The translations under genes and the position numbers were made by a program. Below are positions 1 to 10,816 of a stretch of DNA of 64,000 nucleotides, one piece after another. The stretch is from the NCBI GenBank assembly GCA_036925085.1, contig JAUPFP010000005.1, positions 4,059,383 to 4,123,382 on the forward strand, read 5' to 3'. Source of the DNA: Brachycybe producta (taxonomy: Eukaryota; Arthropoda; Diplopoda; Playtdesmida; Andrognathidae). The notes below the pieces were generated by a model that saw nothing but the letters and a program-made list of their open reading frames with translations, ran no database searches and had not been told where the DNA came from. Every line of letters begins with the position of its first letter. Position 1 is the first letter of the stretch.

Positions 1-297
1 TAAGCAGATGGCAGACAAAAGTTCTTTCTCCACGTGTCTCTCTGGACAGGACACAGAATTGCACGGTTGACCTGTGATGTGTGTATTCACAGAGTCTCTT
101 TCAACACGCTGTTCCACAGATTCGACACCATGCGGTTAGCCATTGATGTGATCGCTGGCCTCTTTCAACACGTGGCTCCTACATAAAAAGGACGGATGAC
201 GGATCGTGAGGCACAATCACGAAACTTAAGACAAAGGACGGCTTCTGTAGACAGGTCGGAGAAGGCAAATGGAGGCATATCCCACACCTCCACCAAA
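1..297 (-). mobile_element. Start of internal region of an old LTR element (fossil), continuing off the left edge
   Basis: This lies directly downstream (minus strand) of the LTR at 298-998. Two bases inside the LTR edge, at about 285-295, the minus strand reads TGGTGGAGGTG, a typical primer-binding-site position and start. No recognisable gag frame is visible in this short piece. A short near-repeat around TCTTTCAACACG occurs twice (about 98 and 160). The element is a broken fossil as far as it is visible. Confidence 0.45.
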
Positions 298-998
298 TGT
301 GAGCTTTTGGCATTGACACTATAATTTTACCAACTTTTAGATGGTGTTTTCTGTGACTCGTTTCTTTTTGTGATCGCATGGTGCCCACAGGAAGAAGATC
401 CGAGTCACAGAAGTAGCTGGCTGGAGTTGGATTACGATCATTTTCCTGCATGGGGGTGAAATCGATGCAGAAGGATGGTGGCCATCCTGTTCTCTGTCGA
501 CGCTGATATGCATCTTCTCCTGAATGTAATTACCGCTAGAAGATGTTATAGCTTCATCAGGATCGTATGTCTCCTGCTTTATGGTGTCTCCGGCCTCTGT
601 AGAGAAGTTACTTGTTACCGAACATAAAGACAACGCAGTTTCTCATTGTAACACTTTTATTCATCTTTGCCAAGAAACATCAAGATTACAAAGATGAACG
701 TTTGATATTAAAGGTGCGTCCTCCTGCCCATGATGTGGTACGGAATTGATTCAACGTAATACAAAAGACAAAGGCAAGAATAAGGACAATGAACAAAGAG
801 GAACATGGTCCTTTTATACCTTGGACCTGTGTACACTTACGAGGTGTAACCAGATCCAAGTGACCATTGTCCTAAGTGTATCACTCTGCCACTTTGATGT
901 GCTTCACTAGTGTGAGTCAGAGAGGAGGGAGGAACAAGTGGGAGTTGTTTACCCCCAGGCTATGGTTTTGGCAGGAATGGGAGTTGCTGGGTGTTACA
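298..998 (-). repeat. Old LTR (copy A), Ty3-like, minus strand
   Basis: Reads TGTAACACCC at its 5' edge and ends AAGCTCACA, the usual TG..CA LTR boundaries. Inside it carries a TATA box (GGTATAAAAGG, about 813-823 on the minus strand), a poly(A)-signal region near 650 and a 3' part shared with copies at 2059-2749, 28440-28703 and 55948-56245. A primer-binding-site-like sequence follows at once, which is why it is read as a 5' LTR. Its partner copy at 2059 is on the opposite strand, so the two are not the ends of one element. Confidence 0.6.
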
Positions 999-2058
999 CA
1001 TCCTTATACATTGAAATGGGGGTCACATGGTTAAAAGTTTTCATTGGGTCTACTTCCTCCATCATTTCCGTTATAGACGGAAGTTGATGGAGGGACAGTG
1101 CTTAATGAAAAGAACAGCATAGGGTTGAAAGGAAAAAGTGATGCATACATTAATAGACTATATCGCGAACTTACTTCAAAAAAACTCTACACTTAGCATT
1201 AGCAACGTTTTTCTATTGAGCCCATAGAACTGATGTTAAAGAAAAAATGTTAATTTTTAAAATAAAGTTTATTTTTTGTATGTAGCATATAGGATATGGG
1301 ATGATCATACTTTCAAATGGGATGAACATTAATTAAAGTGTGATGAACATTAATTAAAGTGTGATGAACAAGCTTTTAAGTGGCCACTTACAAGGATGTT
1401 CATCCCATTTAAAAGCATGTTGATAAATACAATCTTCGTTACATGAGCTTCCTGTGGAAATTGTGACGAGGCTGTCCCTTTCGCCACCATTTTGATGTGG
1501 TGGTGCCGGCTCTGGTGGACCAGCCCATGAAGATTTAACTGGGCACAACATCCTAAAAATTCAAGCGATTTGACCGATTTTTTAGTCTCTCGAATCCGGC
1601 TGTTTTAAAGGCCAAGAAAAAGACCTGTACTCTTGGGAATCTTATGTATAGATGCGTGATGACTTCGATGTCACTAGTCCTTGTTTTAGCCCGGCCTGAT
1701 GGTCCCAAGCAGAGGGACTCAGGTTGTTTCTGAGTGCTTCTGTTGGTGGCTGAATAGTGGGCTAAAGCCTCTTTATAGTTCCACTATTTGGAAAAATAAA
1801 CTTGACAAACACACACAACACTTTAGGTAGCAAGAGTTTTCTTTACTTTTGTATAATACATTTTATCATGGTTACATTGTTGTGCATATATATATATATT
1901 TTTTAGAATATATCTTTTCATTGCAAACTCGAACTGAACTTTAGTTTAATCTCTATTTCTGAACTGTCCTCAAACATAAGTCACATGGCACTTTCGTTCG
2001 GTCTCTAGGGAGGGGTAACTTTCACTTCAGGGCTCAATAAGTGACCAACTGGGCCAAC
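999..2058. other. Spacer between two divergent LTRs; no gene seen
   Basis: AT-rich sequence with no coding signal that I trust. It contains a doubled segment ATTAATTAAAGTGTGATGAAC near 1328-1370 and an 80-base segment (about 1205-1285) that recurs at about 2940-3010 in the same orientation. It separates two LTR copies that point away from each other. Confidence 0.4.
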
Positions 2059-2749
2059 TGTAACACCCAGTAACTCGTGATCTTGCCAAAACCATAGCCT
2101 GGGGGGTAAATAACTCCTGCTTGTCTCTCCCTCCCTTTTTGACTCATACTTCTGACTCATATCGAAGTGGTGGATTGATACTCTCTGGACCATGGTAACT
2201 TGGACCTGGTTACACCTTGTAGGTGTACACAGGTCCAAGGTATAAAAGGACCATGCTCCTCGTTGTTTATCGTCTTTACTTGCTCAACTTTTGTATTACG
2301 ATTGATTTCTATATCCGTACCACATCATGGGCCCGAGGACGCACCTTTAATCTAACAATTTATTCTTGTAATCTGAGTTTCTGTACAAGAATGAATAAAG
2401 CATTTATAATGAAAAACTGCGTTGCCTATTTGTCTGGAAACTAATCTTTCTCTAGGCAAGCCGGAGACACCACAAGGCAAGGAGACATACAGATCCTGGA
2501 GGAGCTACAACATCATCTGGTAACAACAGGAAGATGTACATCAGCGTCGACCAGGAGAGATGGTCACCATCCTTCTGCAAAGACTACACCCCTGCACAGA
2601 AGGATTCACACAATCGATCTCTATCCGACTATTTCTGTAACTGAAATCTTCTTCATGCAGTCACTGCGCGATCAGGAGAAGAAACAAGTTATGGAAAACG
2701 TCATCATAAGGTGGTAAAAATTATGAGGTCGCCGTCAAAAGCTCATACA
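2059..2749 (+). repeat. Old LTR (copy B), plus strand
   Basis: Homologous along its length to the LTR at 298-998 but on the other strand: same TGTAACACCC start, same TATA box (GGTATAAAAGG at about 2238), same poly(A)-signal region (GAATAAAG near 2391) and same 3' part ending GCTCATACA. No primer-binding site follows and no clear target duplication is visible, so it may be a solo or 3' LTR remnant. Fossil. Confidence 0.55.
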
Positions 2750-3473
2750 ATCATTACCCTGGGCTGAGAATATTACCTTTTTTTCCCAATTTCTCATGGT
2801 TCAACTTGGTTCCTCGAATTCACTGAGAATTCGGGCAACCCAAGTCTGGACATCTGAGAGTCGTTCCAGGATTGAATTCGATGCCTAAGTTTTGGACCTT
2901 TTAGCAACATCTTATCCTCCTGTAATCCCAAATCCCATCGTTTTTATATTGGGCCCATAGACCCAATGTTAAAGAAAAAATGTTAATTTTCAAAATACAC
3001 AGTTGTGGCAATAATTATGTTTATTTTTCATATTTAAAATAGTCCAATTTTAATATTTCAAAGTCCAATGTTCACCTTTAGTATATGCTGATCGAGTAAT
3101 AGAATGACAACAAATTGGTAAATAGTTATATTTTTAAAAACTGTCAAAATCGCAAATTTTTAACTCTTTATGTTAAACTAAATTGAGTACGCCCAAATAA
3201 GAAAATATCCATTATAATGCTCTTAAAAATACGTAAAAAAATAATTCATCGCTGACAGTGGCCCCATGATAAAAGATGTGGCTGCTTCAATGTTTCCCCC
3301 AAGATTATAAGCATGTCGTCTAGTATTTATGTTTTGAGGTAGTTTTTGTTTTTCATTAAAAAAAACACAGCGTTTATTAATTTTATTTATAAAAATATGC
3401 CTTTTTGGCGTATATTTTGTAAAACAAACTATAGAGCTGCATGTTTTGCTTATATGTTGGTTCGCATAAATTA

Positions 3474-4297
3474 TCAACGGCATTTAATAATACACGAAAA
3501 AGGATATGGTCTATGCATTCCTCCAACAAAAGGTTCTTCTGTTGGTTTCGGTTCATTAGGATTCAGTTCGAATCTAAAGCGGCGTAGCATGGTTGTGAAG
3601 AACAAAAACAATTCCGATCTTGCCAGCGATTCTCCCAAACATAGACGAGGACCTGATTAGCATAATATCAAATTGTTAAAAAAAAATGAATTATCTAGAA
3701 GAAATCGGATAGATGCGCAACTGCCGTTAGGTATGGACACTGTCTAGAAACAAAGTCTCGTATCTGTATATTTCGACAATTGCCAAACAGTCCTGATACA
3801 TTGTCGCGTGACTTTGTATCCAAGTGCATACTTGGCTTTAAATTTTTGTTAAATTGTAACCTCACACAAACCTTCTTGTTTGAAAAAAGCTCATTTTTCT
3901 AGCAGTAATCTGCATGCTTGTTATGACACTTGGTTTTTTTCTGTGCACAATTTTCGTGTTGGCTTTTTTTCTTCACCAAATCGTTGTGACATTTTTTTAT
4001 AAATTTCTGTTTATTCATGTTTTTACATGTTGCTTACCCAAAGAAAATGGAACAAGATGCTCGTCTTTTTTGACTTTACCAAATTCATCAAGAAATCGTT
4101 CTGGTCGAAACACTTCTGGGTCTCCCCAATATTCTTTGTCACTGTGTATTGCATACAGGTTGGACAATACAGTTGTGTTTTCTGGGATGTCATATCCCAT
4201 TAGTGTTGTAGTTCTTATTGTGCGATGGGTAACTCCCAATGGAATAATTGTAGAATAACGTTGAATTTCAAATATTGTGGCTTCTGTGTAAGGTAGT
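3474..4297 (-). CDS. Cytochrome P450, CYP2-type, locus B: exons 5-6 only
   Basis: Two minus-strand exons, 4038-4297 (260 bp) and 3474-3652 (179 bp), exactly the sizes of exons 5 and 6 in the complete genes A and C. Exon 5 has a CAG acceptor and a GTAAGC donor; it encodes LPYTEAT, the K-helix ExxR (EIQR) and the PERF motif. Exon 6 starts after CAG and completes the haem loop FSLGPRLCLG with its Cys ligand, ending ...PFSCIIKCR and a stop. The reading frame is clean. No copy of exons 1-4 was found between 4.3 kb and gene A's last exon at 12.1 kb; that space is LINE, Tc1 and LTR sequence. It is either a truncated duplicate or an alternative 3' terminal cassette: the exon 4-5 junction phase matches that of gene A. 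It cannot make a P450 on its own. Confidence 0.8.
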
Positions 4298-4832
4298 CTG
4301 AAAATATGAAATGCATTTTTATGAAAATAAAGTTTCTGTACAGGATGTTGCAAAATTACATTAACTGACTTTAAATTTAGAAAGAAAAATTGATAGATTT
4401 TTGACAACATGACTCCTGACATGCTTGATTATAGCGATAAATAAAATCCCAGTACTTTTCACTGTGAAGATGTGTGTTTCCTAACCTGGAAAGCTGTTAC
4501 TGAGCTCCTATTTCCAAAACTTTTAAAAACTGATTGGAATTTATATTAAAAAACTTTTCTAAATTTATTTTCACAAATGTAAGTGAAACTTAAAATATAC
4601 TATTATTTTACAAATAAATTAATATTAATTAATTAAAAAATTAACAAGTGTTGCAAAATAAAAAATAAATAATTCATTTATGAACTTTAAATCTTGAATA
4701 TTGTACTGCACTGTATAATTAATGGAATTTTAGTGTGTTTTCAAATGAAAAAAATTGAGCACATTTACTCTGAAAAAGCTGAGAACATTGTAAAAAGTAA
4801 AATTGTCATTTAGTAGTTATCTACTTTAAATA
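4298..4832. other. AT-rich non-coding stretch upstream of P450 locus B exon 5
   Basis: Very AT-rich. I looked for P450 exon 4 (the AGxxT motif and a 181-bp exon) and did not find it. Nothing else is supported. Confidence 0.4.
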
Positions 4833-5426
4833 CAGAGGTATGTTCAAAAAGTATATGAACTTTATTTTTTTAAACTTTATTATTAATTTTATAGATTATT
4901 GGTCCTTGTCCCCTTAAAGTAAGCCCCTCCCCTATTCACACACTTTTCCCAGCGGTGTTTCCGTTTCGCGAAGCAGTCCTGGATAGCTTCATTTGAAATG
5001 GCCTTTAAGGTTTGTGGCGAATTTGCTTTGATTTCATCAATAGTCTGAAAATGGCGTCCTTTCAGCACTGATTTTAATTTCGGAAATAAGAAAAAATCGC
5101 AAGGAGCCAGGTCTGGCGAGTAAGGAGGCTGTGGGAGGACAGTAATCTGATTGACAAAGCTGAGTGTGCGGGTGCAAGAACCTCGATCAGTGCTGAAAGG
5201 ACGCCGTTTTCAGACAATTGATGACATCAAAGCAAATTCGCCACAGACCTTAAAGGCCATTTCAAATGAAGCTATCCAGGACTGCTTTGCGAAATGGAAA
5301 CACCGCTGGGAAAAGTGTGTGAATAGGGGAGGGGGTACTTTGAAGGGGACAAGGACTAATAATCTATAAAATTAATAATAAAGTTTAAAAAAATAAAGTT
5401 CGGTTACTTTTTGAACAAACCACTCG
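4833..5426. mobile_element. Mariner fold-back element (head-to-head dimer of the 3' end)
   Basis: The two halves are inverted copies of one another over roughly 280 bp, each beginning near TTTGTTCAAAAAGT and flanked by TA on both sides (4831-4832, 5427-5428). The right arm, plus strand about 5190-5369, encodes a mariner transposase C-terminus: RRFQTIDDIKANS and KWKHRWEKCVNRG are close to the family pattern. The left arm carries the same end on the minus strand. The catalytic domain is missing, so the element is non-autonomous. It looks like two transposase 3' ends joined in opposite orientation, not an ordinary internal deletion. Confidence 0.75.
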
Positions 5427-5778
5427 TAAATGAAACATTTAGGTCTTTCTATCCAACTACTCTTCTTGAGATCTTTGGGTTCACAATGTGATGGTCCCCA
5501 TCACCTCCCCTCCCCGTTGGGTGTGGGCAATCACTACAGGCATGCAATAAATTCGATCCTGCATTGTTCTGTTGCTCATTATGGTATTTGAATTTGAATT
5601 TGAAAAATTACTCTGCAAGCAGCCATAAAGGCCTATGGCAGAGGGACAAGAGTCCAAGTGCAGCATAGAAAATGCATTGTCAAAACCAGAAAATATCAAA
5701 CCCTAATGATATAAACCCAACAACAATTTCAATATTTTTTAATGCTGCAAATATATGCATTGTCAAAGCAAAACAAAA

Positions 5779-7095
5779 TTATGACTCCCATAAAATATGT
5801 TTTCCCTGCACAAAATCCCCGGCAAGCGAGTTCCATTGTCGAATTGCCCTCGGGACAAATGAGCAGTAATAAGAATCTGTTCGTGCAAAAATCTCTCCAA
5901 CTTTATTAGAGTGGTCACCCCTACCCAAATATAATGCCCTGCAAAGTTTACTTGAAGTAGGTTTAGGGCAAGAGCCTTCTAGCATTCGATTAAAGATATT
6001 AAGACTAAAATCTGAACGTCTTGCAAGTAAACTATCCCAACCAAGCTCTGAAAGCATTTTAGTTACACTGTCGGCATATCCATATTTACCACAAACAAAC
6101 CTAGCAGCCCTGCATTGGACCATTTCTATAGAGTGACCTAAGTCCTCAGTGTGGGGATTCCACACAGAGCTGCAGTATTCTAGATGGGGACGTGCTAATG
6201 ATTGATATGATATACATTTTACCTCCCTGGGACACCTTCTTAGAACGCGTTGACTAAACCTAAGCATCTGCATAGACTTGGAAATAATCTGTTCAACATG
6301 CAGCTTCCAAGAAAGTTTAGCTGTAATCGTTACCCCCAAATATTTATAAGAATCTACGTTATTAAGTGGAATGGCCCCTATTCTATATGGAAATATTATT
6401 GGATTCCTTCCCCTAGCTACCCTCATTACACAACATTTTCTCTTATTAAGTTGAAGTTGCCATTTAGAACACCATGCCTCTATTGCTTTCAAGTCACTAT
6501 CAATAATATGGCAATCATTGTCAGAGGTAACCTCACGATAAATTATTGTATCATCTGCAAATAGCCGGCAATTGCTGCTAACTTGACTGCTGAGGTCATT
6601 AATATACAAAAGAAACAGAAGCAGACCCAACACACTACCCTGAGGAACCCCTGATGTAACCCCTATCCAGTCAGATTCAGACTCACCTGCAACAACCCTT
6701 TGTTTCCTATCACTCAAAAAAGAATGCACCCATTTATACACCTGTTCACCCAATCCATACCCACTAATTTTTGTCATTAGTTTTGAGTGAGAAACTGTGT
6801 CAATTGCCTTGCAGAGATCAAGAAAAACCAAATCTATCTGACTGCCTTTGTCTAAAATTTTCTGAAGGTCATCAACTAAAAGAATAAGCTGGGTTTCACA
6901 TGAACGCCCCCTAAGAAACCCATGCTGGTTATCACACAAAAGATTGTTTTCCATAAGAAAATTCATTGAGGAGGAATATATAATATGTTCAAGGACCTTG
7001 CAAACTATCGAGGTTAAAGACACGGGTCTGTAATTAGTTACCTGAGACTTGTCTCCTGATTTAAAAATTGGGCTAACATTAGCTAATTTCCACAT
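5779..7095 (-). pseudogene. LINE reverse transcriptase
   Basis: A 438-residue open frame covers most of the RT: NYRPVSLTS (fingers), QHGFLRGRSCETQL, a palm A-type region (DLVFLDLCKAIDTVSH), GVPQGSVLGLLLFLLYINDL and the catalytic box LFADD, then a long C-terminal region rich in Cys and Trp. These are standard features of the CR1/jockey superfamily. The start is arbitrary: the frame is homologous upstream but meets a stop (TAG near 7120), so the RT is not continuous with the endonuclease. A recently active but now defective copy. Confidence 0.85.
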
Positions 7096-7475
7096 ATCTG
7101 GTACAATACCTACATCTAAACTCTATTGAAAAATTAACTGAAGGTATGGACCCAACTCTTGTGCAAGATTTTTTAAAATGATAGCATACATCCCATCTGG
7201 ACCACAGGTTTTATTTGAGTCTAATTTTAGAAGTTGCTTGACTATCCCATCTGCAGTTATTACAATTTGATCCATAAAAAGAGATGTTGAAGGAAAACCC
7301 TCATGTGGTATGCCATCATCAATTGTGAAAACCTTCTTGTATTGTTCATTTAATAAGGTAGCTTTCCCTACTGGATCTGAAACAAGCTCCCCATTTGTGT
7401 CAACCAGAGAAGGAATAGATTCTCTACTTCGCCTAGAGTTCTTGATGTAACGCCAAAATAATTTTGGGTCCGTTT

Positions 7476-7847
7476 TTAACCATTCTCCAAGCGTGTTGGT
7501 TCTGTTTTAAAATTATCGTGAGCTAACAAGATTTCCCGTTTCGCTGCTGTGCGTGCAATACGGAATTCATTGCAATTCACTAATTTTGGGTGATTTCTAG
7601 CCCTATTCCTCCATAAGTGTTGCTTACGAAGAGCCCTTTTAACTTTGCTAGTGTACCATACTGGTGTGGCACAGTCTCTAACTACCTTGGTTGGAATAAA
7701 GGAGGAAGACCCACTTAAAATTAAACTATGAAATCGTGACCAATTCAAATTCACATTTTGAGGATGAAAACATTCTTTAAATTTATGAAAATTATCTATC
7801 AAATGTGACTTAAAACCATCCCAATTATATTTGTTAAAAAGAAACAC
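7476..7847 (-). pseudogene. LINE linker between endonuclease and RT
   Basis: Open frame of 123 residues continuing the LINE polyprotein in a different frame from the endonuclease. It reads WYTSKVKRALRKQHLWRNRA, a typical spacer region in CR1/L2 elements. It is followed by a further in-family stretch (about 7475-7130) reading PKLFWRYIKNSR and NKTCGPDGM, which leads into the RT. Frame changes between the pieces show the copy is inactive. Confidence 0.7.
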
Positions 7848-7861
7848 TACATTTAAAATAA

Positions 7862-8683
7862 TTAAAAATTTCTGAGGTTATCAGAAATTTTTTCCACACA
7901 TGCATTAACATCACATAAGATAATCTGATGATCACTAATTCCCCCTGATACCCTAACATTGGATAATAACTCCGGACTATTAGTCAGTACTACATCAAGA
8001 ATTTTGTCATTTCTGGTTGGTTTAGTTACAACCTGTTCCATAGAATAAGTATTCATACTATCTAAAAATGAAACTGCTAATAGCTTGTCACTGCCACTGA
8101 TCACCGTATGCATTTCCCAGTTGATGTTTGGAAAATTTACATCACCTCCTAAAATAATGATTGGGCTATGGTATTTACGATGAAGAGTGTCCAAAGAAGT
8201 TCTTACACTAGTGACATCTGCTATGGAGGATCCCGGTGGCCGATAGAAAGAATATAAAAACACCTTTTTACCATTCTTTAGCCTTAAACTACACCATACT
8301 ATTTCACAGTCTGTTTCAAAACTTGTTTCCCTGCAACTATGAAATATTTGTGAAATAGCTATGAAAACCCCACCTCCAGAACGACCAACCCTGTCTCTAC
8401 GGTACACTGTGAAACCATCTGGAAATATTTCCCCATTATTAACAGTATCATCAAGCCATGACTCTGTACCAAGAATTATATTGCAACCAGTCTCCTCAAC
8501 TGCCGCAATGAACTCAGGAACTTTGTTTCGTAGACTCCTACAGTTAACCACCATAACCTTTACATGTGAAGGTATAGCTGAAGTGTGTTTTCCTAAATGA
8601 TTTTCTTCCTGGACAGTGTTTGAAGAAATAATACCTGAAACAAAGGAACTATTGCTCCCAGCAACAAGCTGTGGAGCATTCAT
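7862..8683 (-). pseudogene. LINE AP-like endonuclease domain
   Basis: 273-residue frame with the ordered motifs of the apurinic-type endonuclease of non-LTR elements: NCRSLRNKVPE, GTESWL, YRRDRVGRSGGGVFIAI, SFYRPP, ILGGDVNFPNINW, DVVLTNSPELL and GGISDHQIIL. These include the metal-binding Glu, the Asp-Asn pair and the terminal Asp-His. Sequence just upstream (8731-8684, VRFWGLGANALGG) stays open in this frame and abuts the esterase segment, suggesting that esterase and endonuclease were originally one frame. Confidence 0.85.
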
Positions 8684-8730
8684 ATTAGTATCAACCCCCC
8701 CTAAAGCATTTGCACCTAAACCCCAAAACC

Positions 8731-8930
8731 TTACCCTAAAAAATGCTTAACAAAATCACCTATCTTTTTACCCACAATCCTACCAGCCCTGTAATTAAAA
8801 TGAAACCCATCCTTACTCCAGGAACCCCCAAAATTGAGCATAGCTGCCCTCCAGTCTATTACCTGGGCCCCCACCTTACTACATGCTTCAATTAATCTAT
8901 CATTTACATAACGTGCCTTACGAGTAACTA
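8731..8930 (-). pseudogene. LINE SGNH-esterase-like segment, C-terminal part
   Basis: Encodes KARYVNDRLIEACSKVG and then SKDGFHFNYRAGRIVG. The DGFHFN block is the Asp-His pair expected in the last conserved block of SGNH hydrolases that occur in the ORF1 of L2/CR1-type LINEs. The N-terminal part of the same domain (VVLQVGANDVCR, the G-x-N-D block) lies beyond the Tc1 insert at about 10650-10500. Confidence 0.7.
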
Positions 8931-10493
8931 CAGTGCGTTTCATATATATAGACGCACCCCAAAAATTGGTTATAACTCGAGTTATAGTCAATGGATTCAC
9001 CTGCAATTTTCAGCATAAAGAGATCATCTTATATTCTAAACTTTCTGCTAGGCTGAAATTTTTTTCTTTAAAAGGTAAAAATTAAAAAAATTAAAAACTA
9101 GAAAATGACCGTTTCATAATTATAGACGCACTAATGAACTTTTCACTTTTATTAATTATTGTGACAAAATAACATGCTGAATCATTAAAAATAGTAAGGT
9201 ATACAACTGTTATGATGTTTCAAAACTTAAAACATTCTTTTTTACAGAATTAAACAATATTTATAAGCAAATTTGCAGAAATTCTACCCCGAAACAGCTA
9301 AAATGGGACTTTTCAACTCTGCTATTGTAGTATAATCATAGCAATCTGTAAATCATTATTGTATGATGTTGTCCCGAAAGTTCTCTGTAAGATTTAAGTC
9401 CGGGGACACCCTGGCCATTCGAGAGTGGTGATATTCTGGTTTCGTAACCATTGATTCCTTAGATTACTGGAGCGAACTGGTGCATTTTCTTGCTCGAATG
9501 CTAAGCTAACGCTAGGAAATCGACTTTGGCAGGTCAGTAAACACTATCATAATATTGTCTGATAATAAACATTATTTTTTGGTTGGTTCAAATGCGCTAA
9601 ATACTTCGCATATTGTTAGGCCACCACCACCGACATATCTGAGTGCGTGAAAAAATTCAATCTCGATGATTCTGACGGTTTTTTTTTCTTTCTTCATATT
9701 GGAAGGATGTTACGAGAAAAGCACAATATTTTCCAAAACAAAATTTCGGCAGTGGGGGAGCCTAATATTATGGGGAACATTTAGTGCCTTTCAAACGAGC
9801 AGCTTAGTTTTTGAAACGCGAGCTTAGCATTTATTTCAACCCAAATAAATATCAGTGATTATCAGACAATGTTACGAGGGTATGTACTGCCATATTACAT
9901 CGCTTCTATAGCATTTGCTTAGTATTCCAGCAAGAAAATGGCCCAGTTTCCTCCAATAACCTAACGAAGGAATGGTTACGGAACCAAAATATCACCACTC
10001 TCGAATGGCCGGCGTGTCTCCCGGACTTAAATCCTGATGAAAACGTTTGGGACATCATTGTACATGATGATTAAGCAGATTGCCATCATGATAATACAAT
10101 ATCAAAGCTGAAAATTGCCATTTTAGCTCCTTTTCAGTAGAATTTCGGTAAATTTGCTTATAAATATTGTTTAATTCTGTAAAAAAGAATGTTTTAAGTT
10201 TTGAAACATCATAACAGTCGTATACCTTACTATTTTTAATGATTCAGCATGTTATTTTGTCACAATAATTAATAAAAGTGAAAAGTTCATTAGTGCGTCT
10301 ATAATTATGAAACGGTCATTTTCCAGTTTTTAATTTTTTTAATTTTTACCTTTTAAAGAAAAAAATTTCTGCCTAGCAGAAAGTTTAGAATATAAGATGA
10401 TCTCTTTATGCTGAAAATTTCAGGTGAATCCATTGACTATAACTCGAGTTATAACCAATTTTTGGGGTGCGTCTATATATATGAAACGCACTG
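8931..10493. mobile_element. Tc1-like fold-back element inserted in the LINE
   Basis: Bounded by TA on each side and by perfect-looking ends CAGTGCGTTTCATATATATA. The inverted repeat is far longer than a normal Tc1 TIR: homology between the arms runs from the tips inward past 9360/10060 towards a centre near 9700. The right arm, plus strand about 9930-10070, encodes the end of a Tc1 transposase (QQENGPV, LEWPACLPDLNPDENVWD); the left arm carries the same segment on the minus strand at about 9500-9370. The element is therefore a head-to-head dimer of a Tc1 3' half, with no full transposase. Confidence 0.85.
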
Positions 10494-10653
10494 TATATCA
10501 CCCCTAACTCACCTCTCAGGAATAGCACTAACTTTAACAGTAACTCTAGCCCTACAACATAAAGTATGCTTTACTAAGTCTGCTAGCCCATCTAAAACTT
10601 CCCCTCCAAACTGTCTACACACATCATTAGCCCCCACTTGCAGAACAACTAAG

Positions 10654-10797
10654 AAAACGCCAAACTGAATAAGCGCCAAATGGAAGAAACGCCAAACTGA
10701 ATAAAAGCCAAGAATTTGGCGGTTATTCAGTTTGGCGTTTGTTCCATTTGGCGCTTATTCAGTTTGGCGTTTGTTCAATTTGGCGCTTATTCAGTCG
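10654..10797. repeat. Short fold-back repeat with the GCCAAACTGAATAA motif
   Basis: Alternating copies of AACGCCAAACTGAATAA and AGCGCCAAATGGAA, followed by their reverse complements, forming a hairpin of about 60 bp per arm. A related but more diverged copy is at 39232-39352. Family not recognised. Confidence 0.7.
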
Positions 10798-10816
10798 CCC
10801 CATTAATAGGCAATAT

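Larger units (their letters stand above)
5584..10667 (-). mobile_element. CR1/L2-type LINE, 5'-truncated, interrupted by a Tc1 fold-back
   Basis: Non-LTR retrotransposon on the minus strand. From 5' to 3' it carries an SGNH-esterase-like segment (10667-10494, then 8930-8731), an AP-type endonuclease (8683-7862), a linker (7847-7130) and a reverse transcriptase (7095-5779). Its 3' end near 5584-5608 has a short TTTGAA-type repeat, as expected for this group. The Tc1 element at 8931-10493 sits inside the esterase region; removing it with one TA restores the reading EIVTRKARY-like continuity. The 5' end stops abruptly at about 10667 beside a short fold-back repeat. Total LINE length is about 3.5 kb without the insert. 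Confidence 0.85.
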
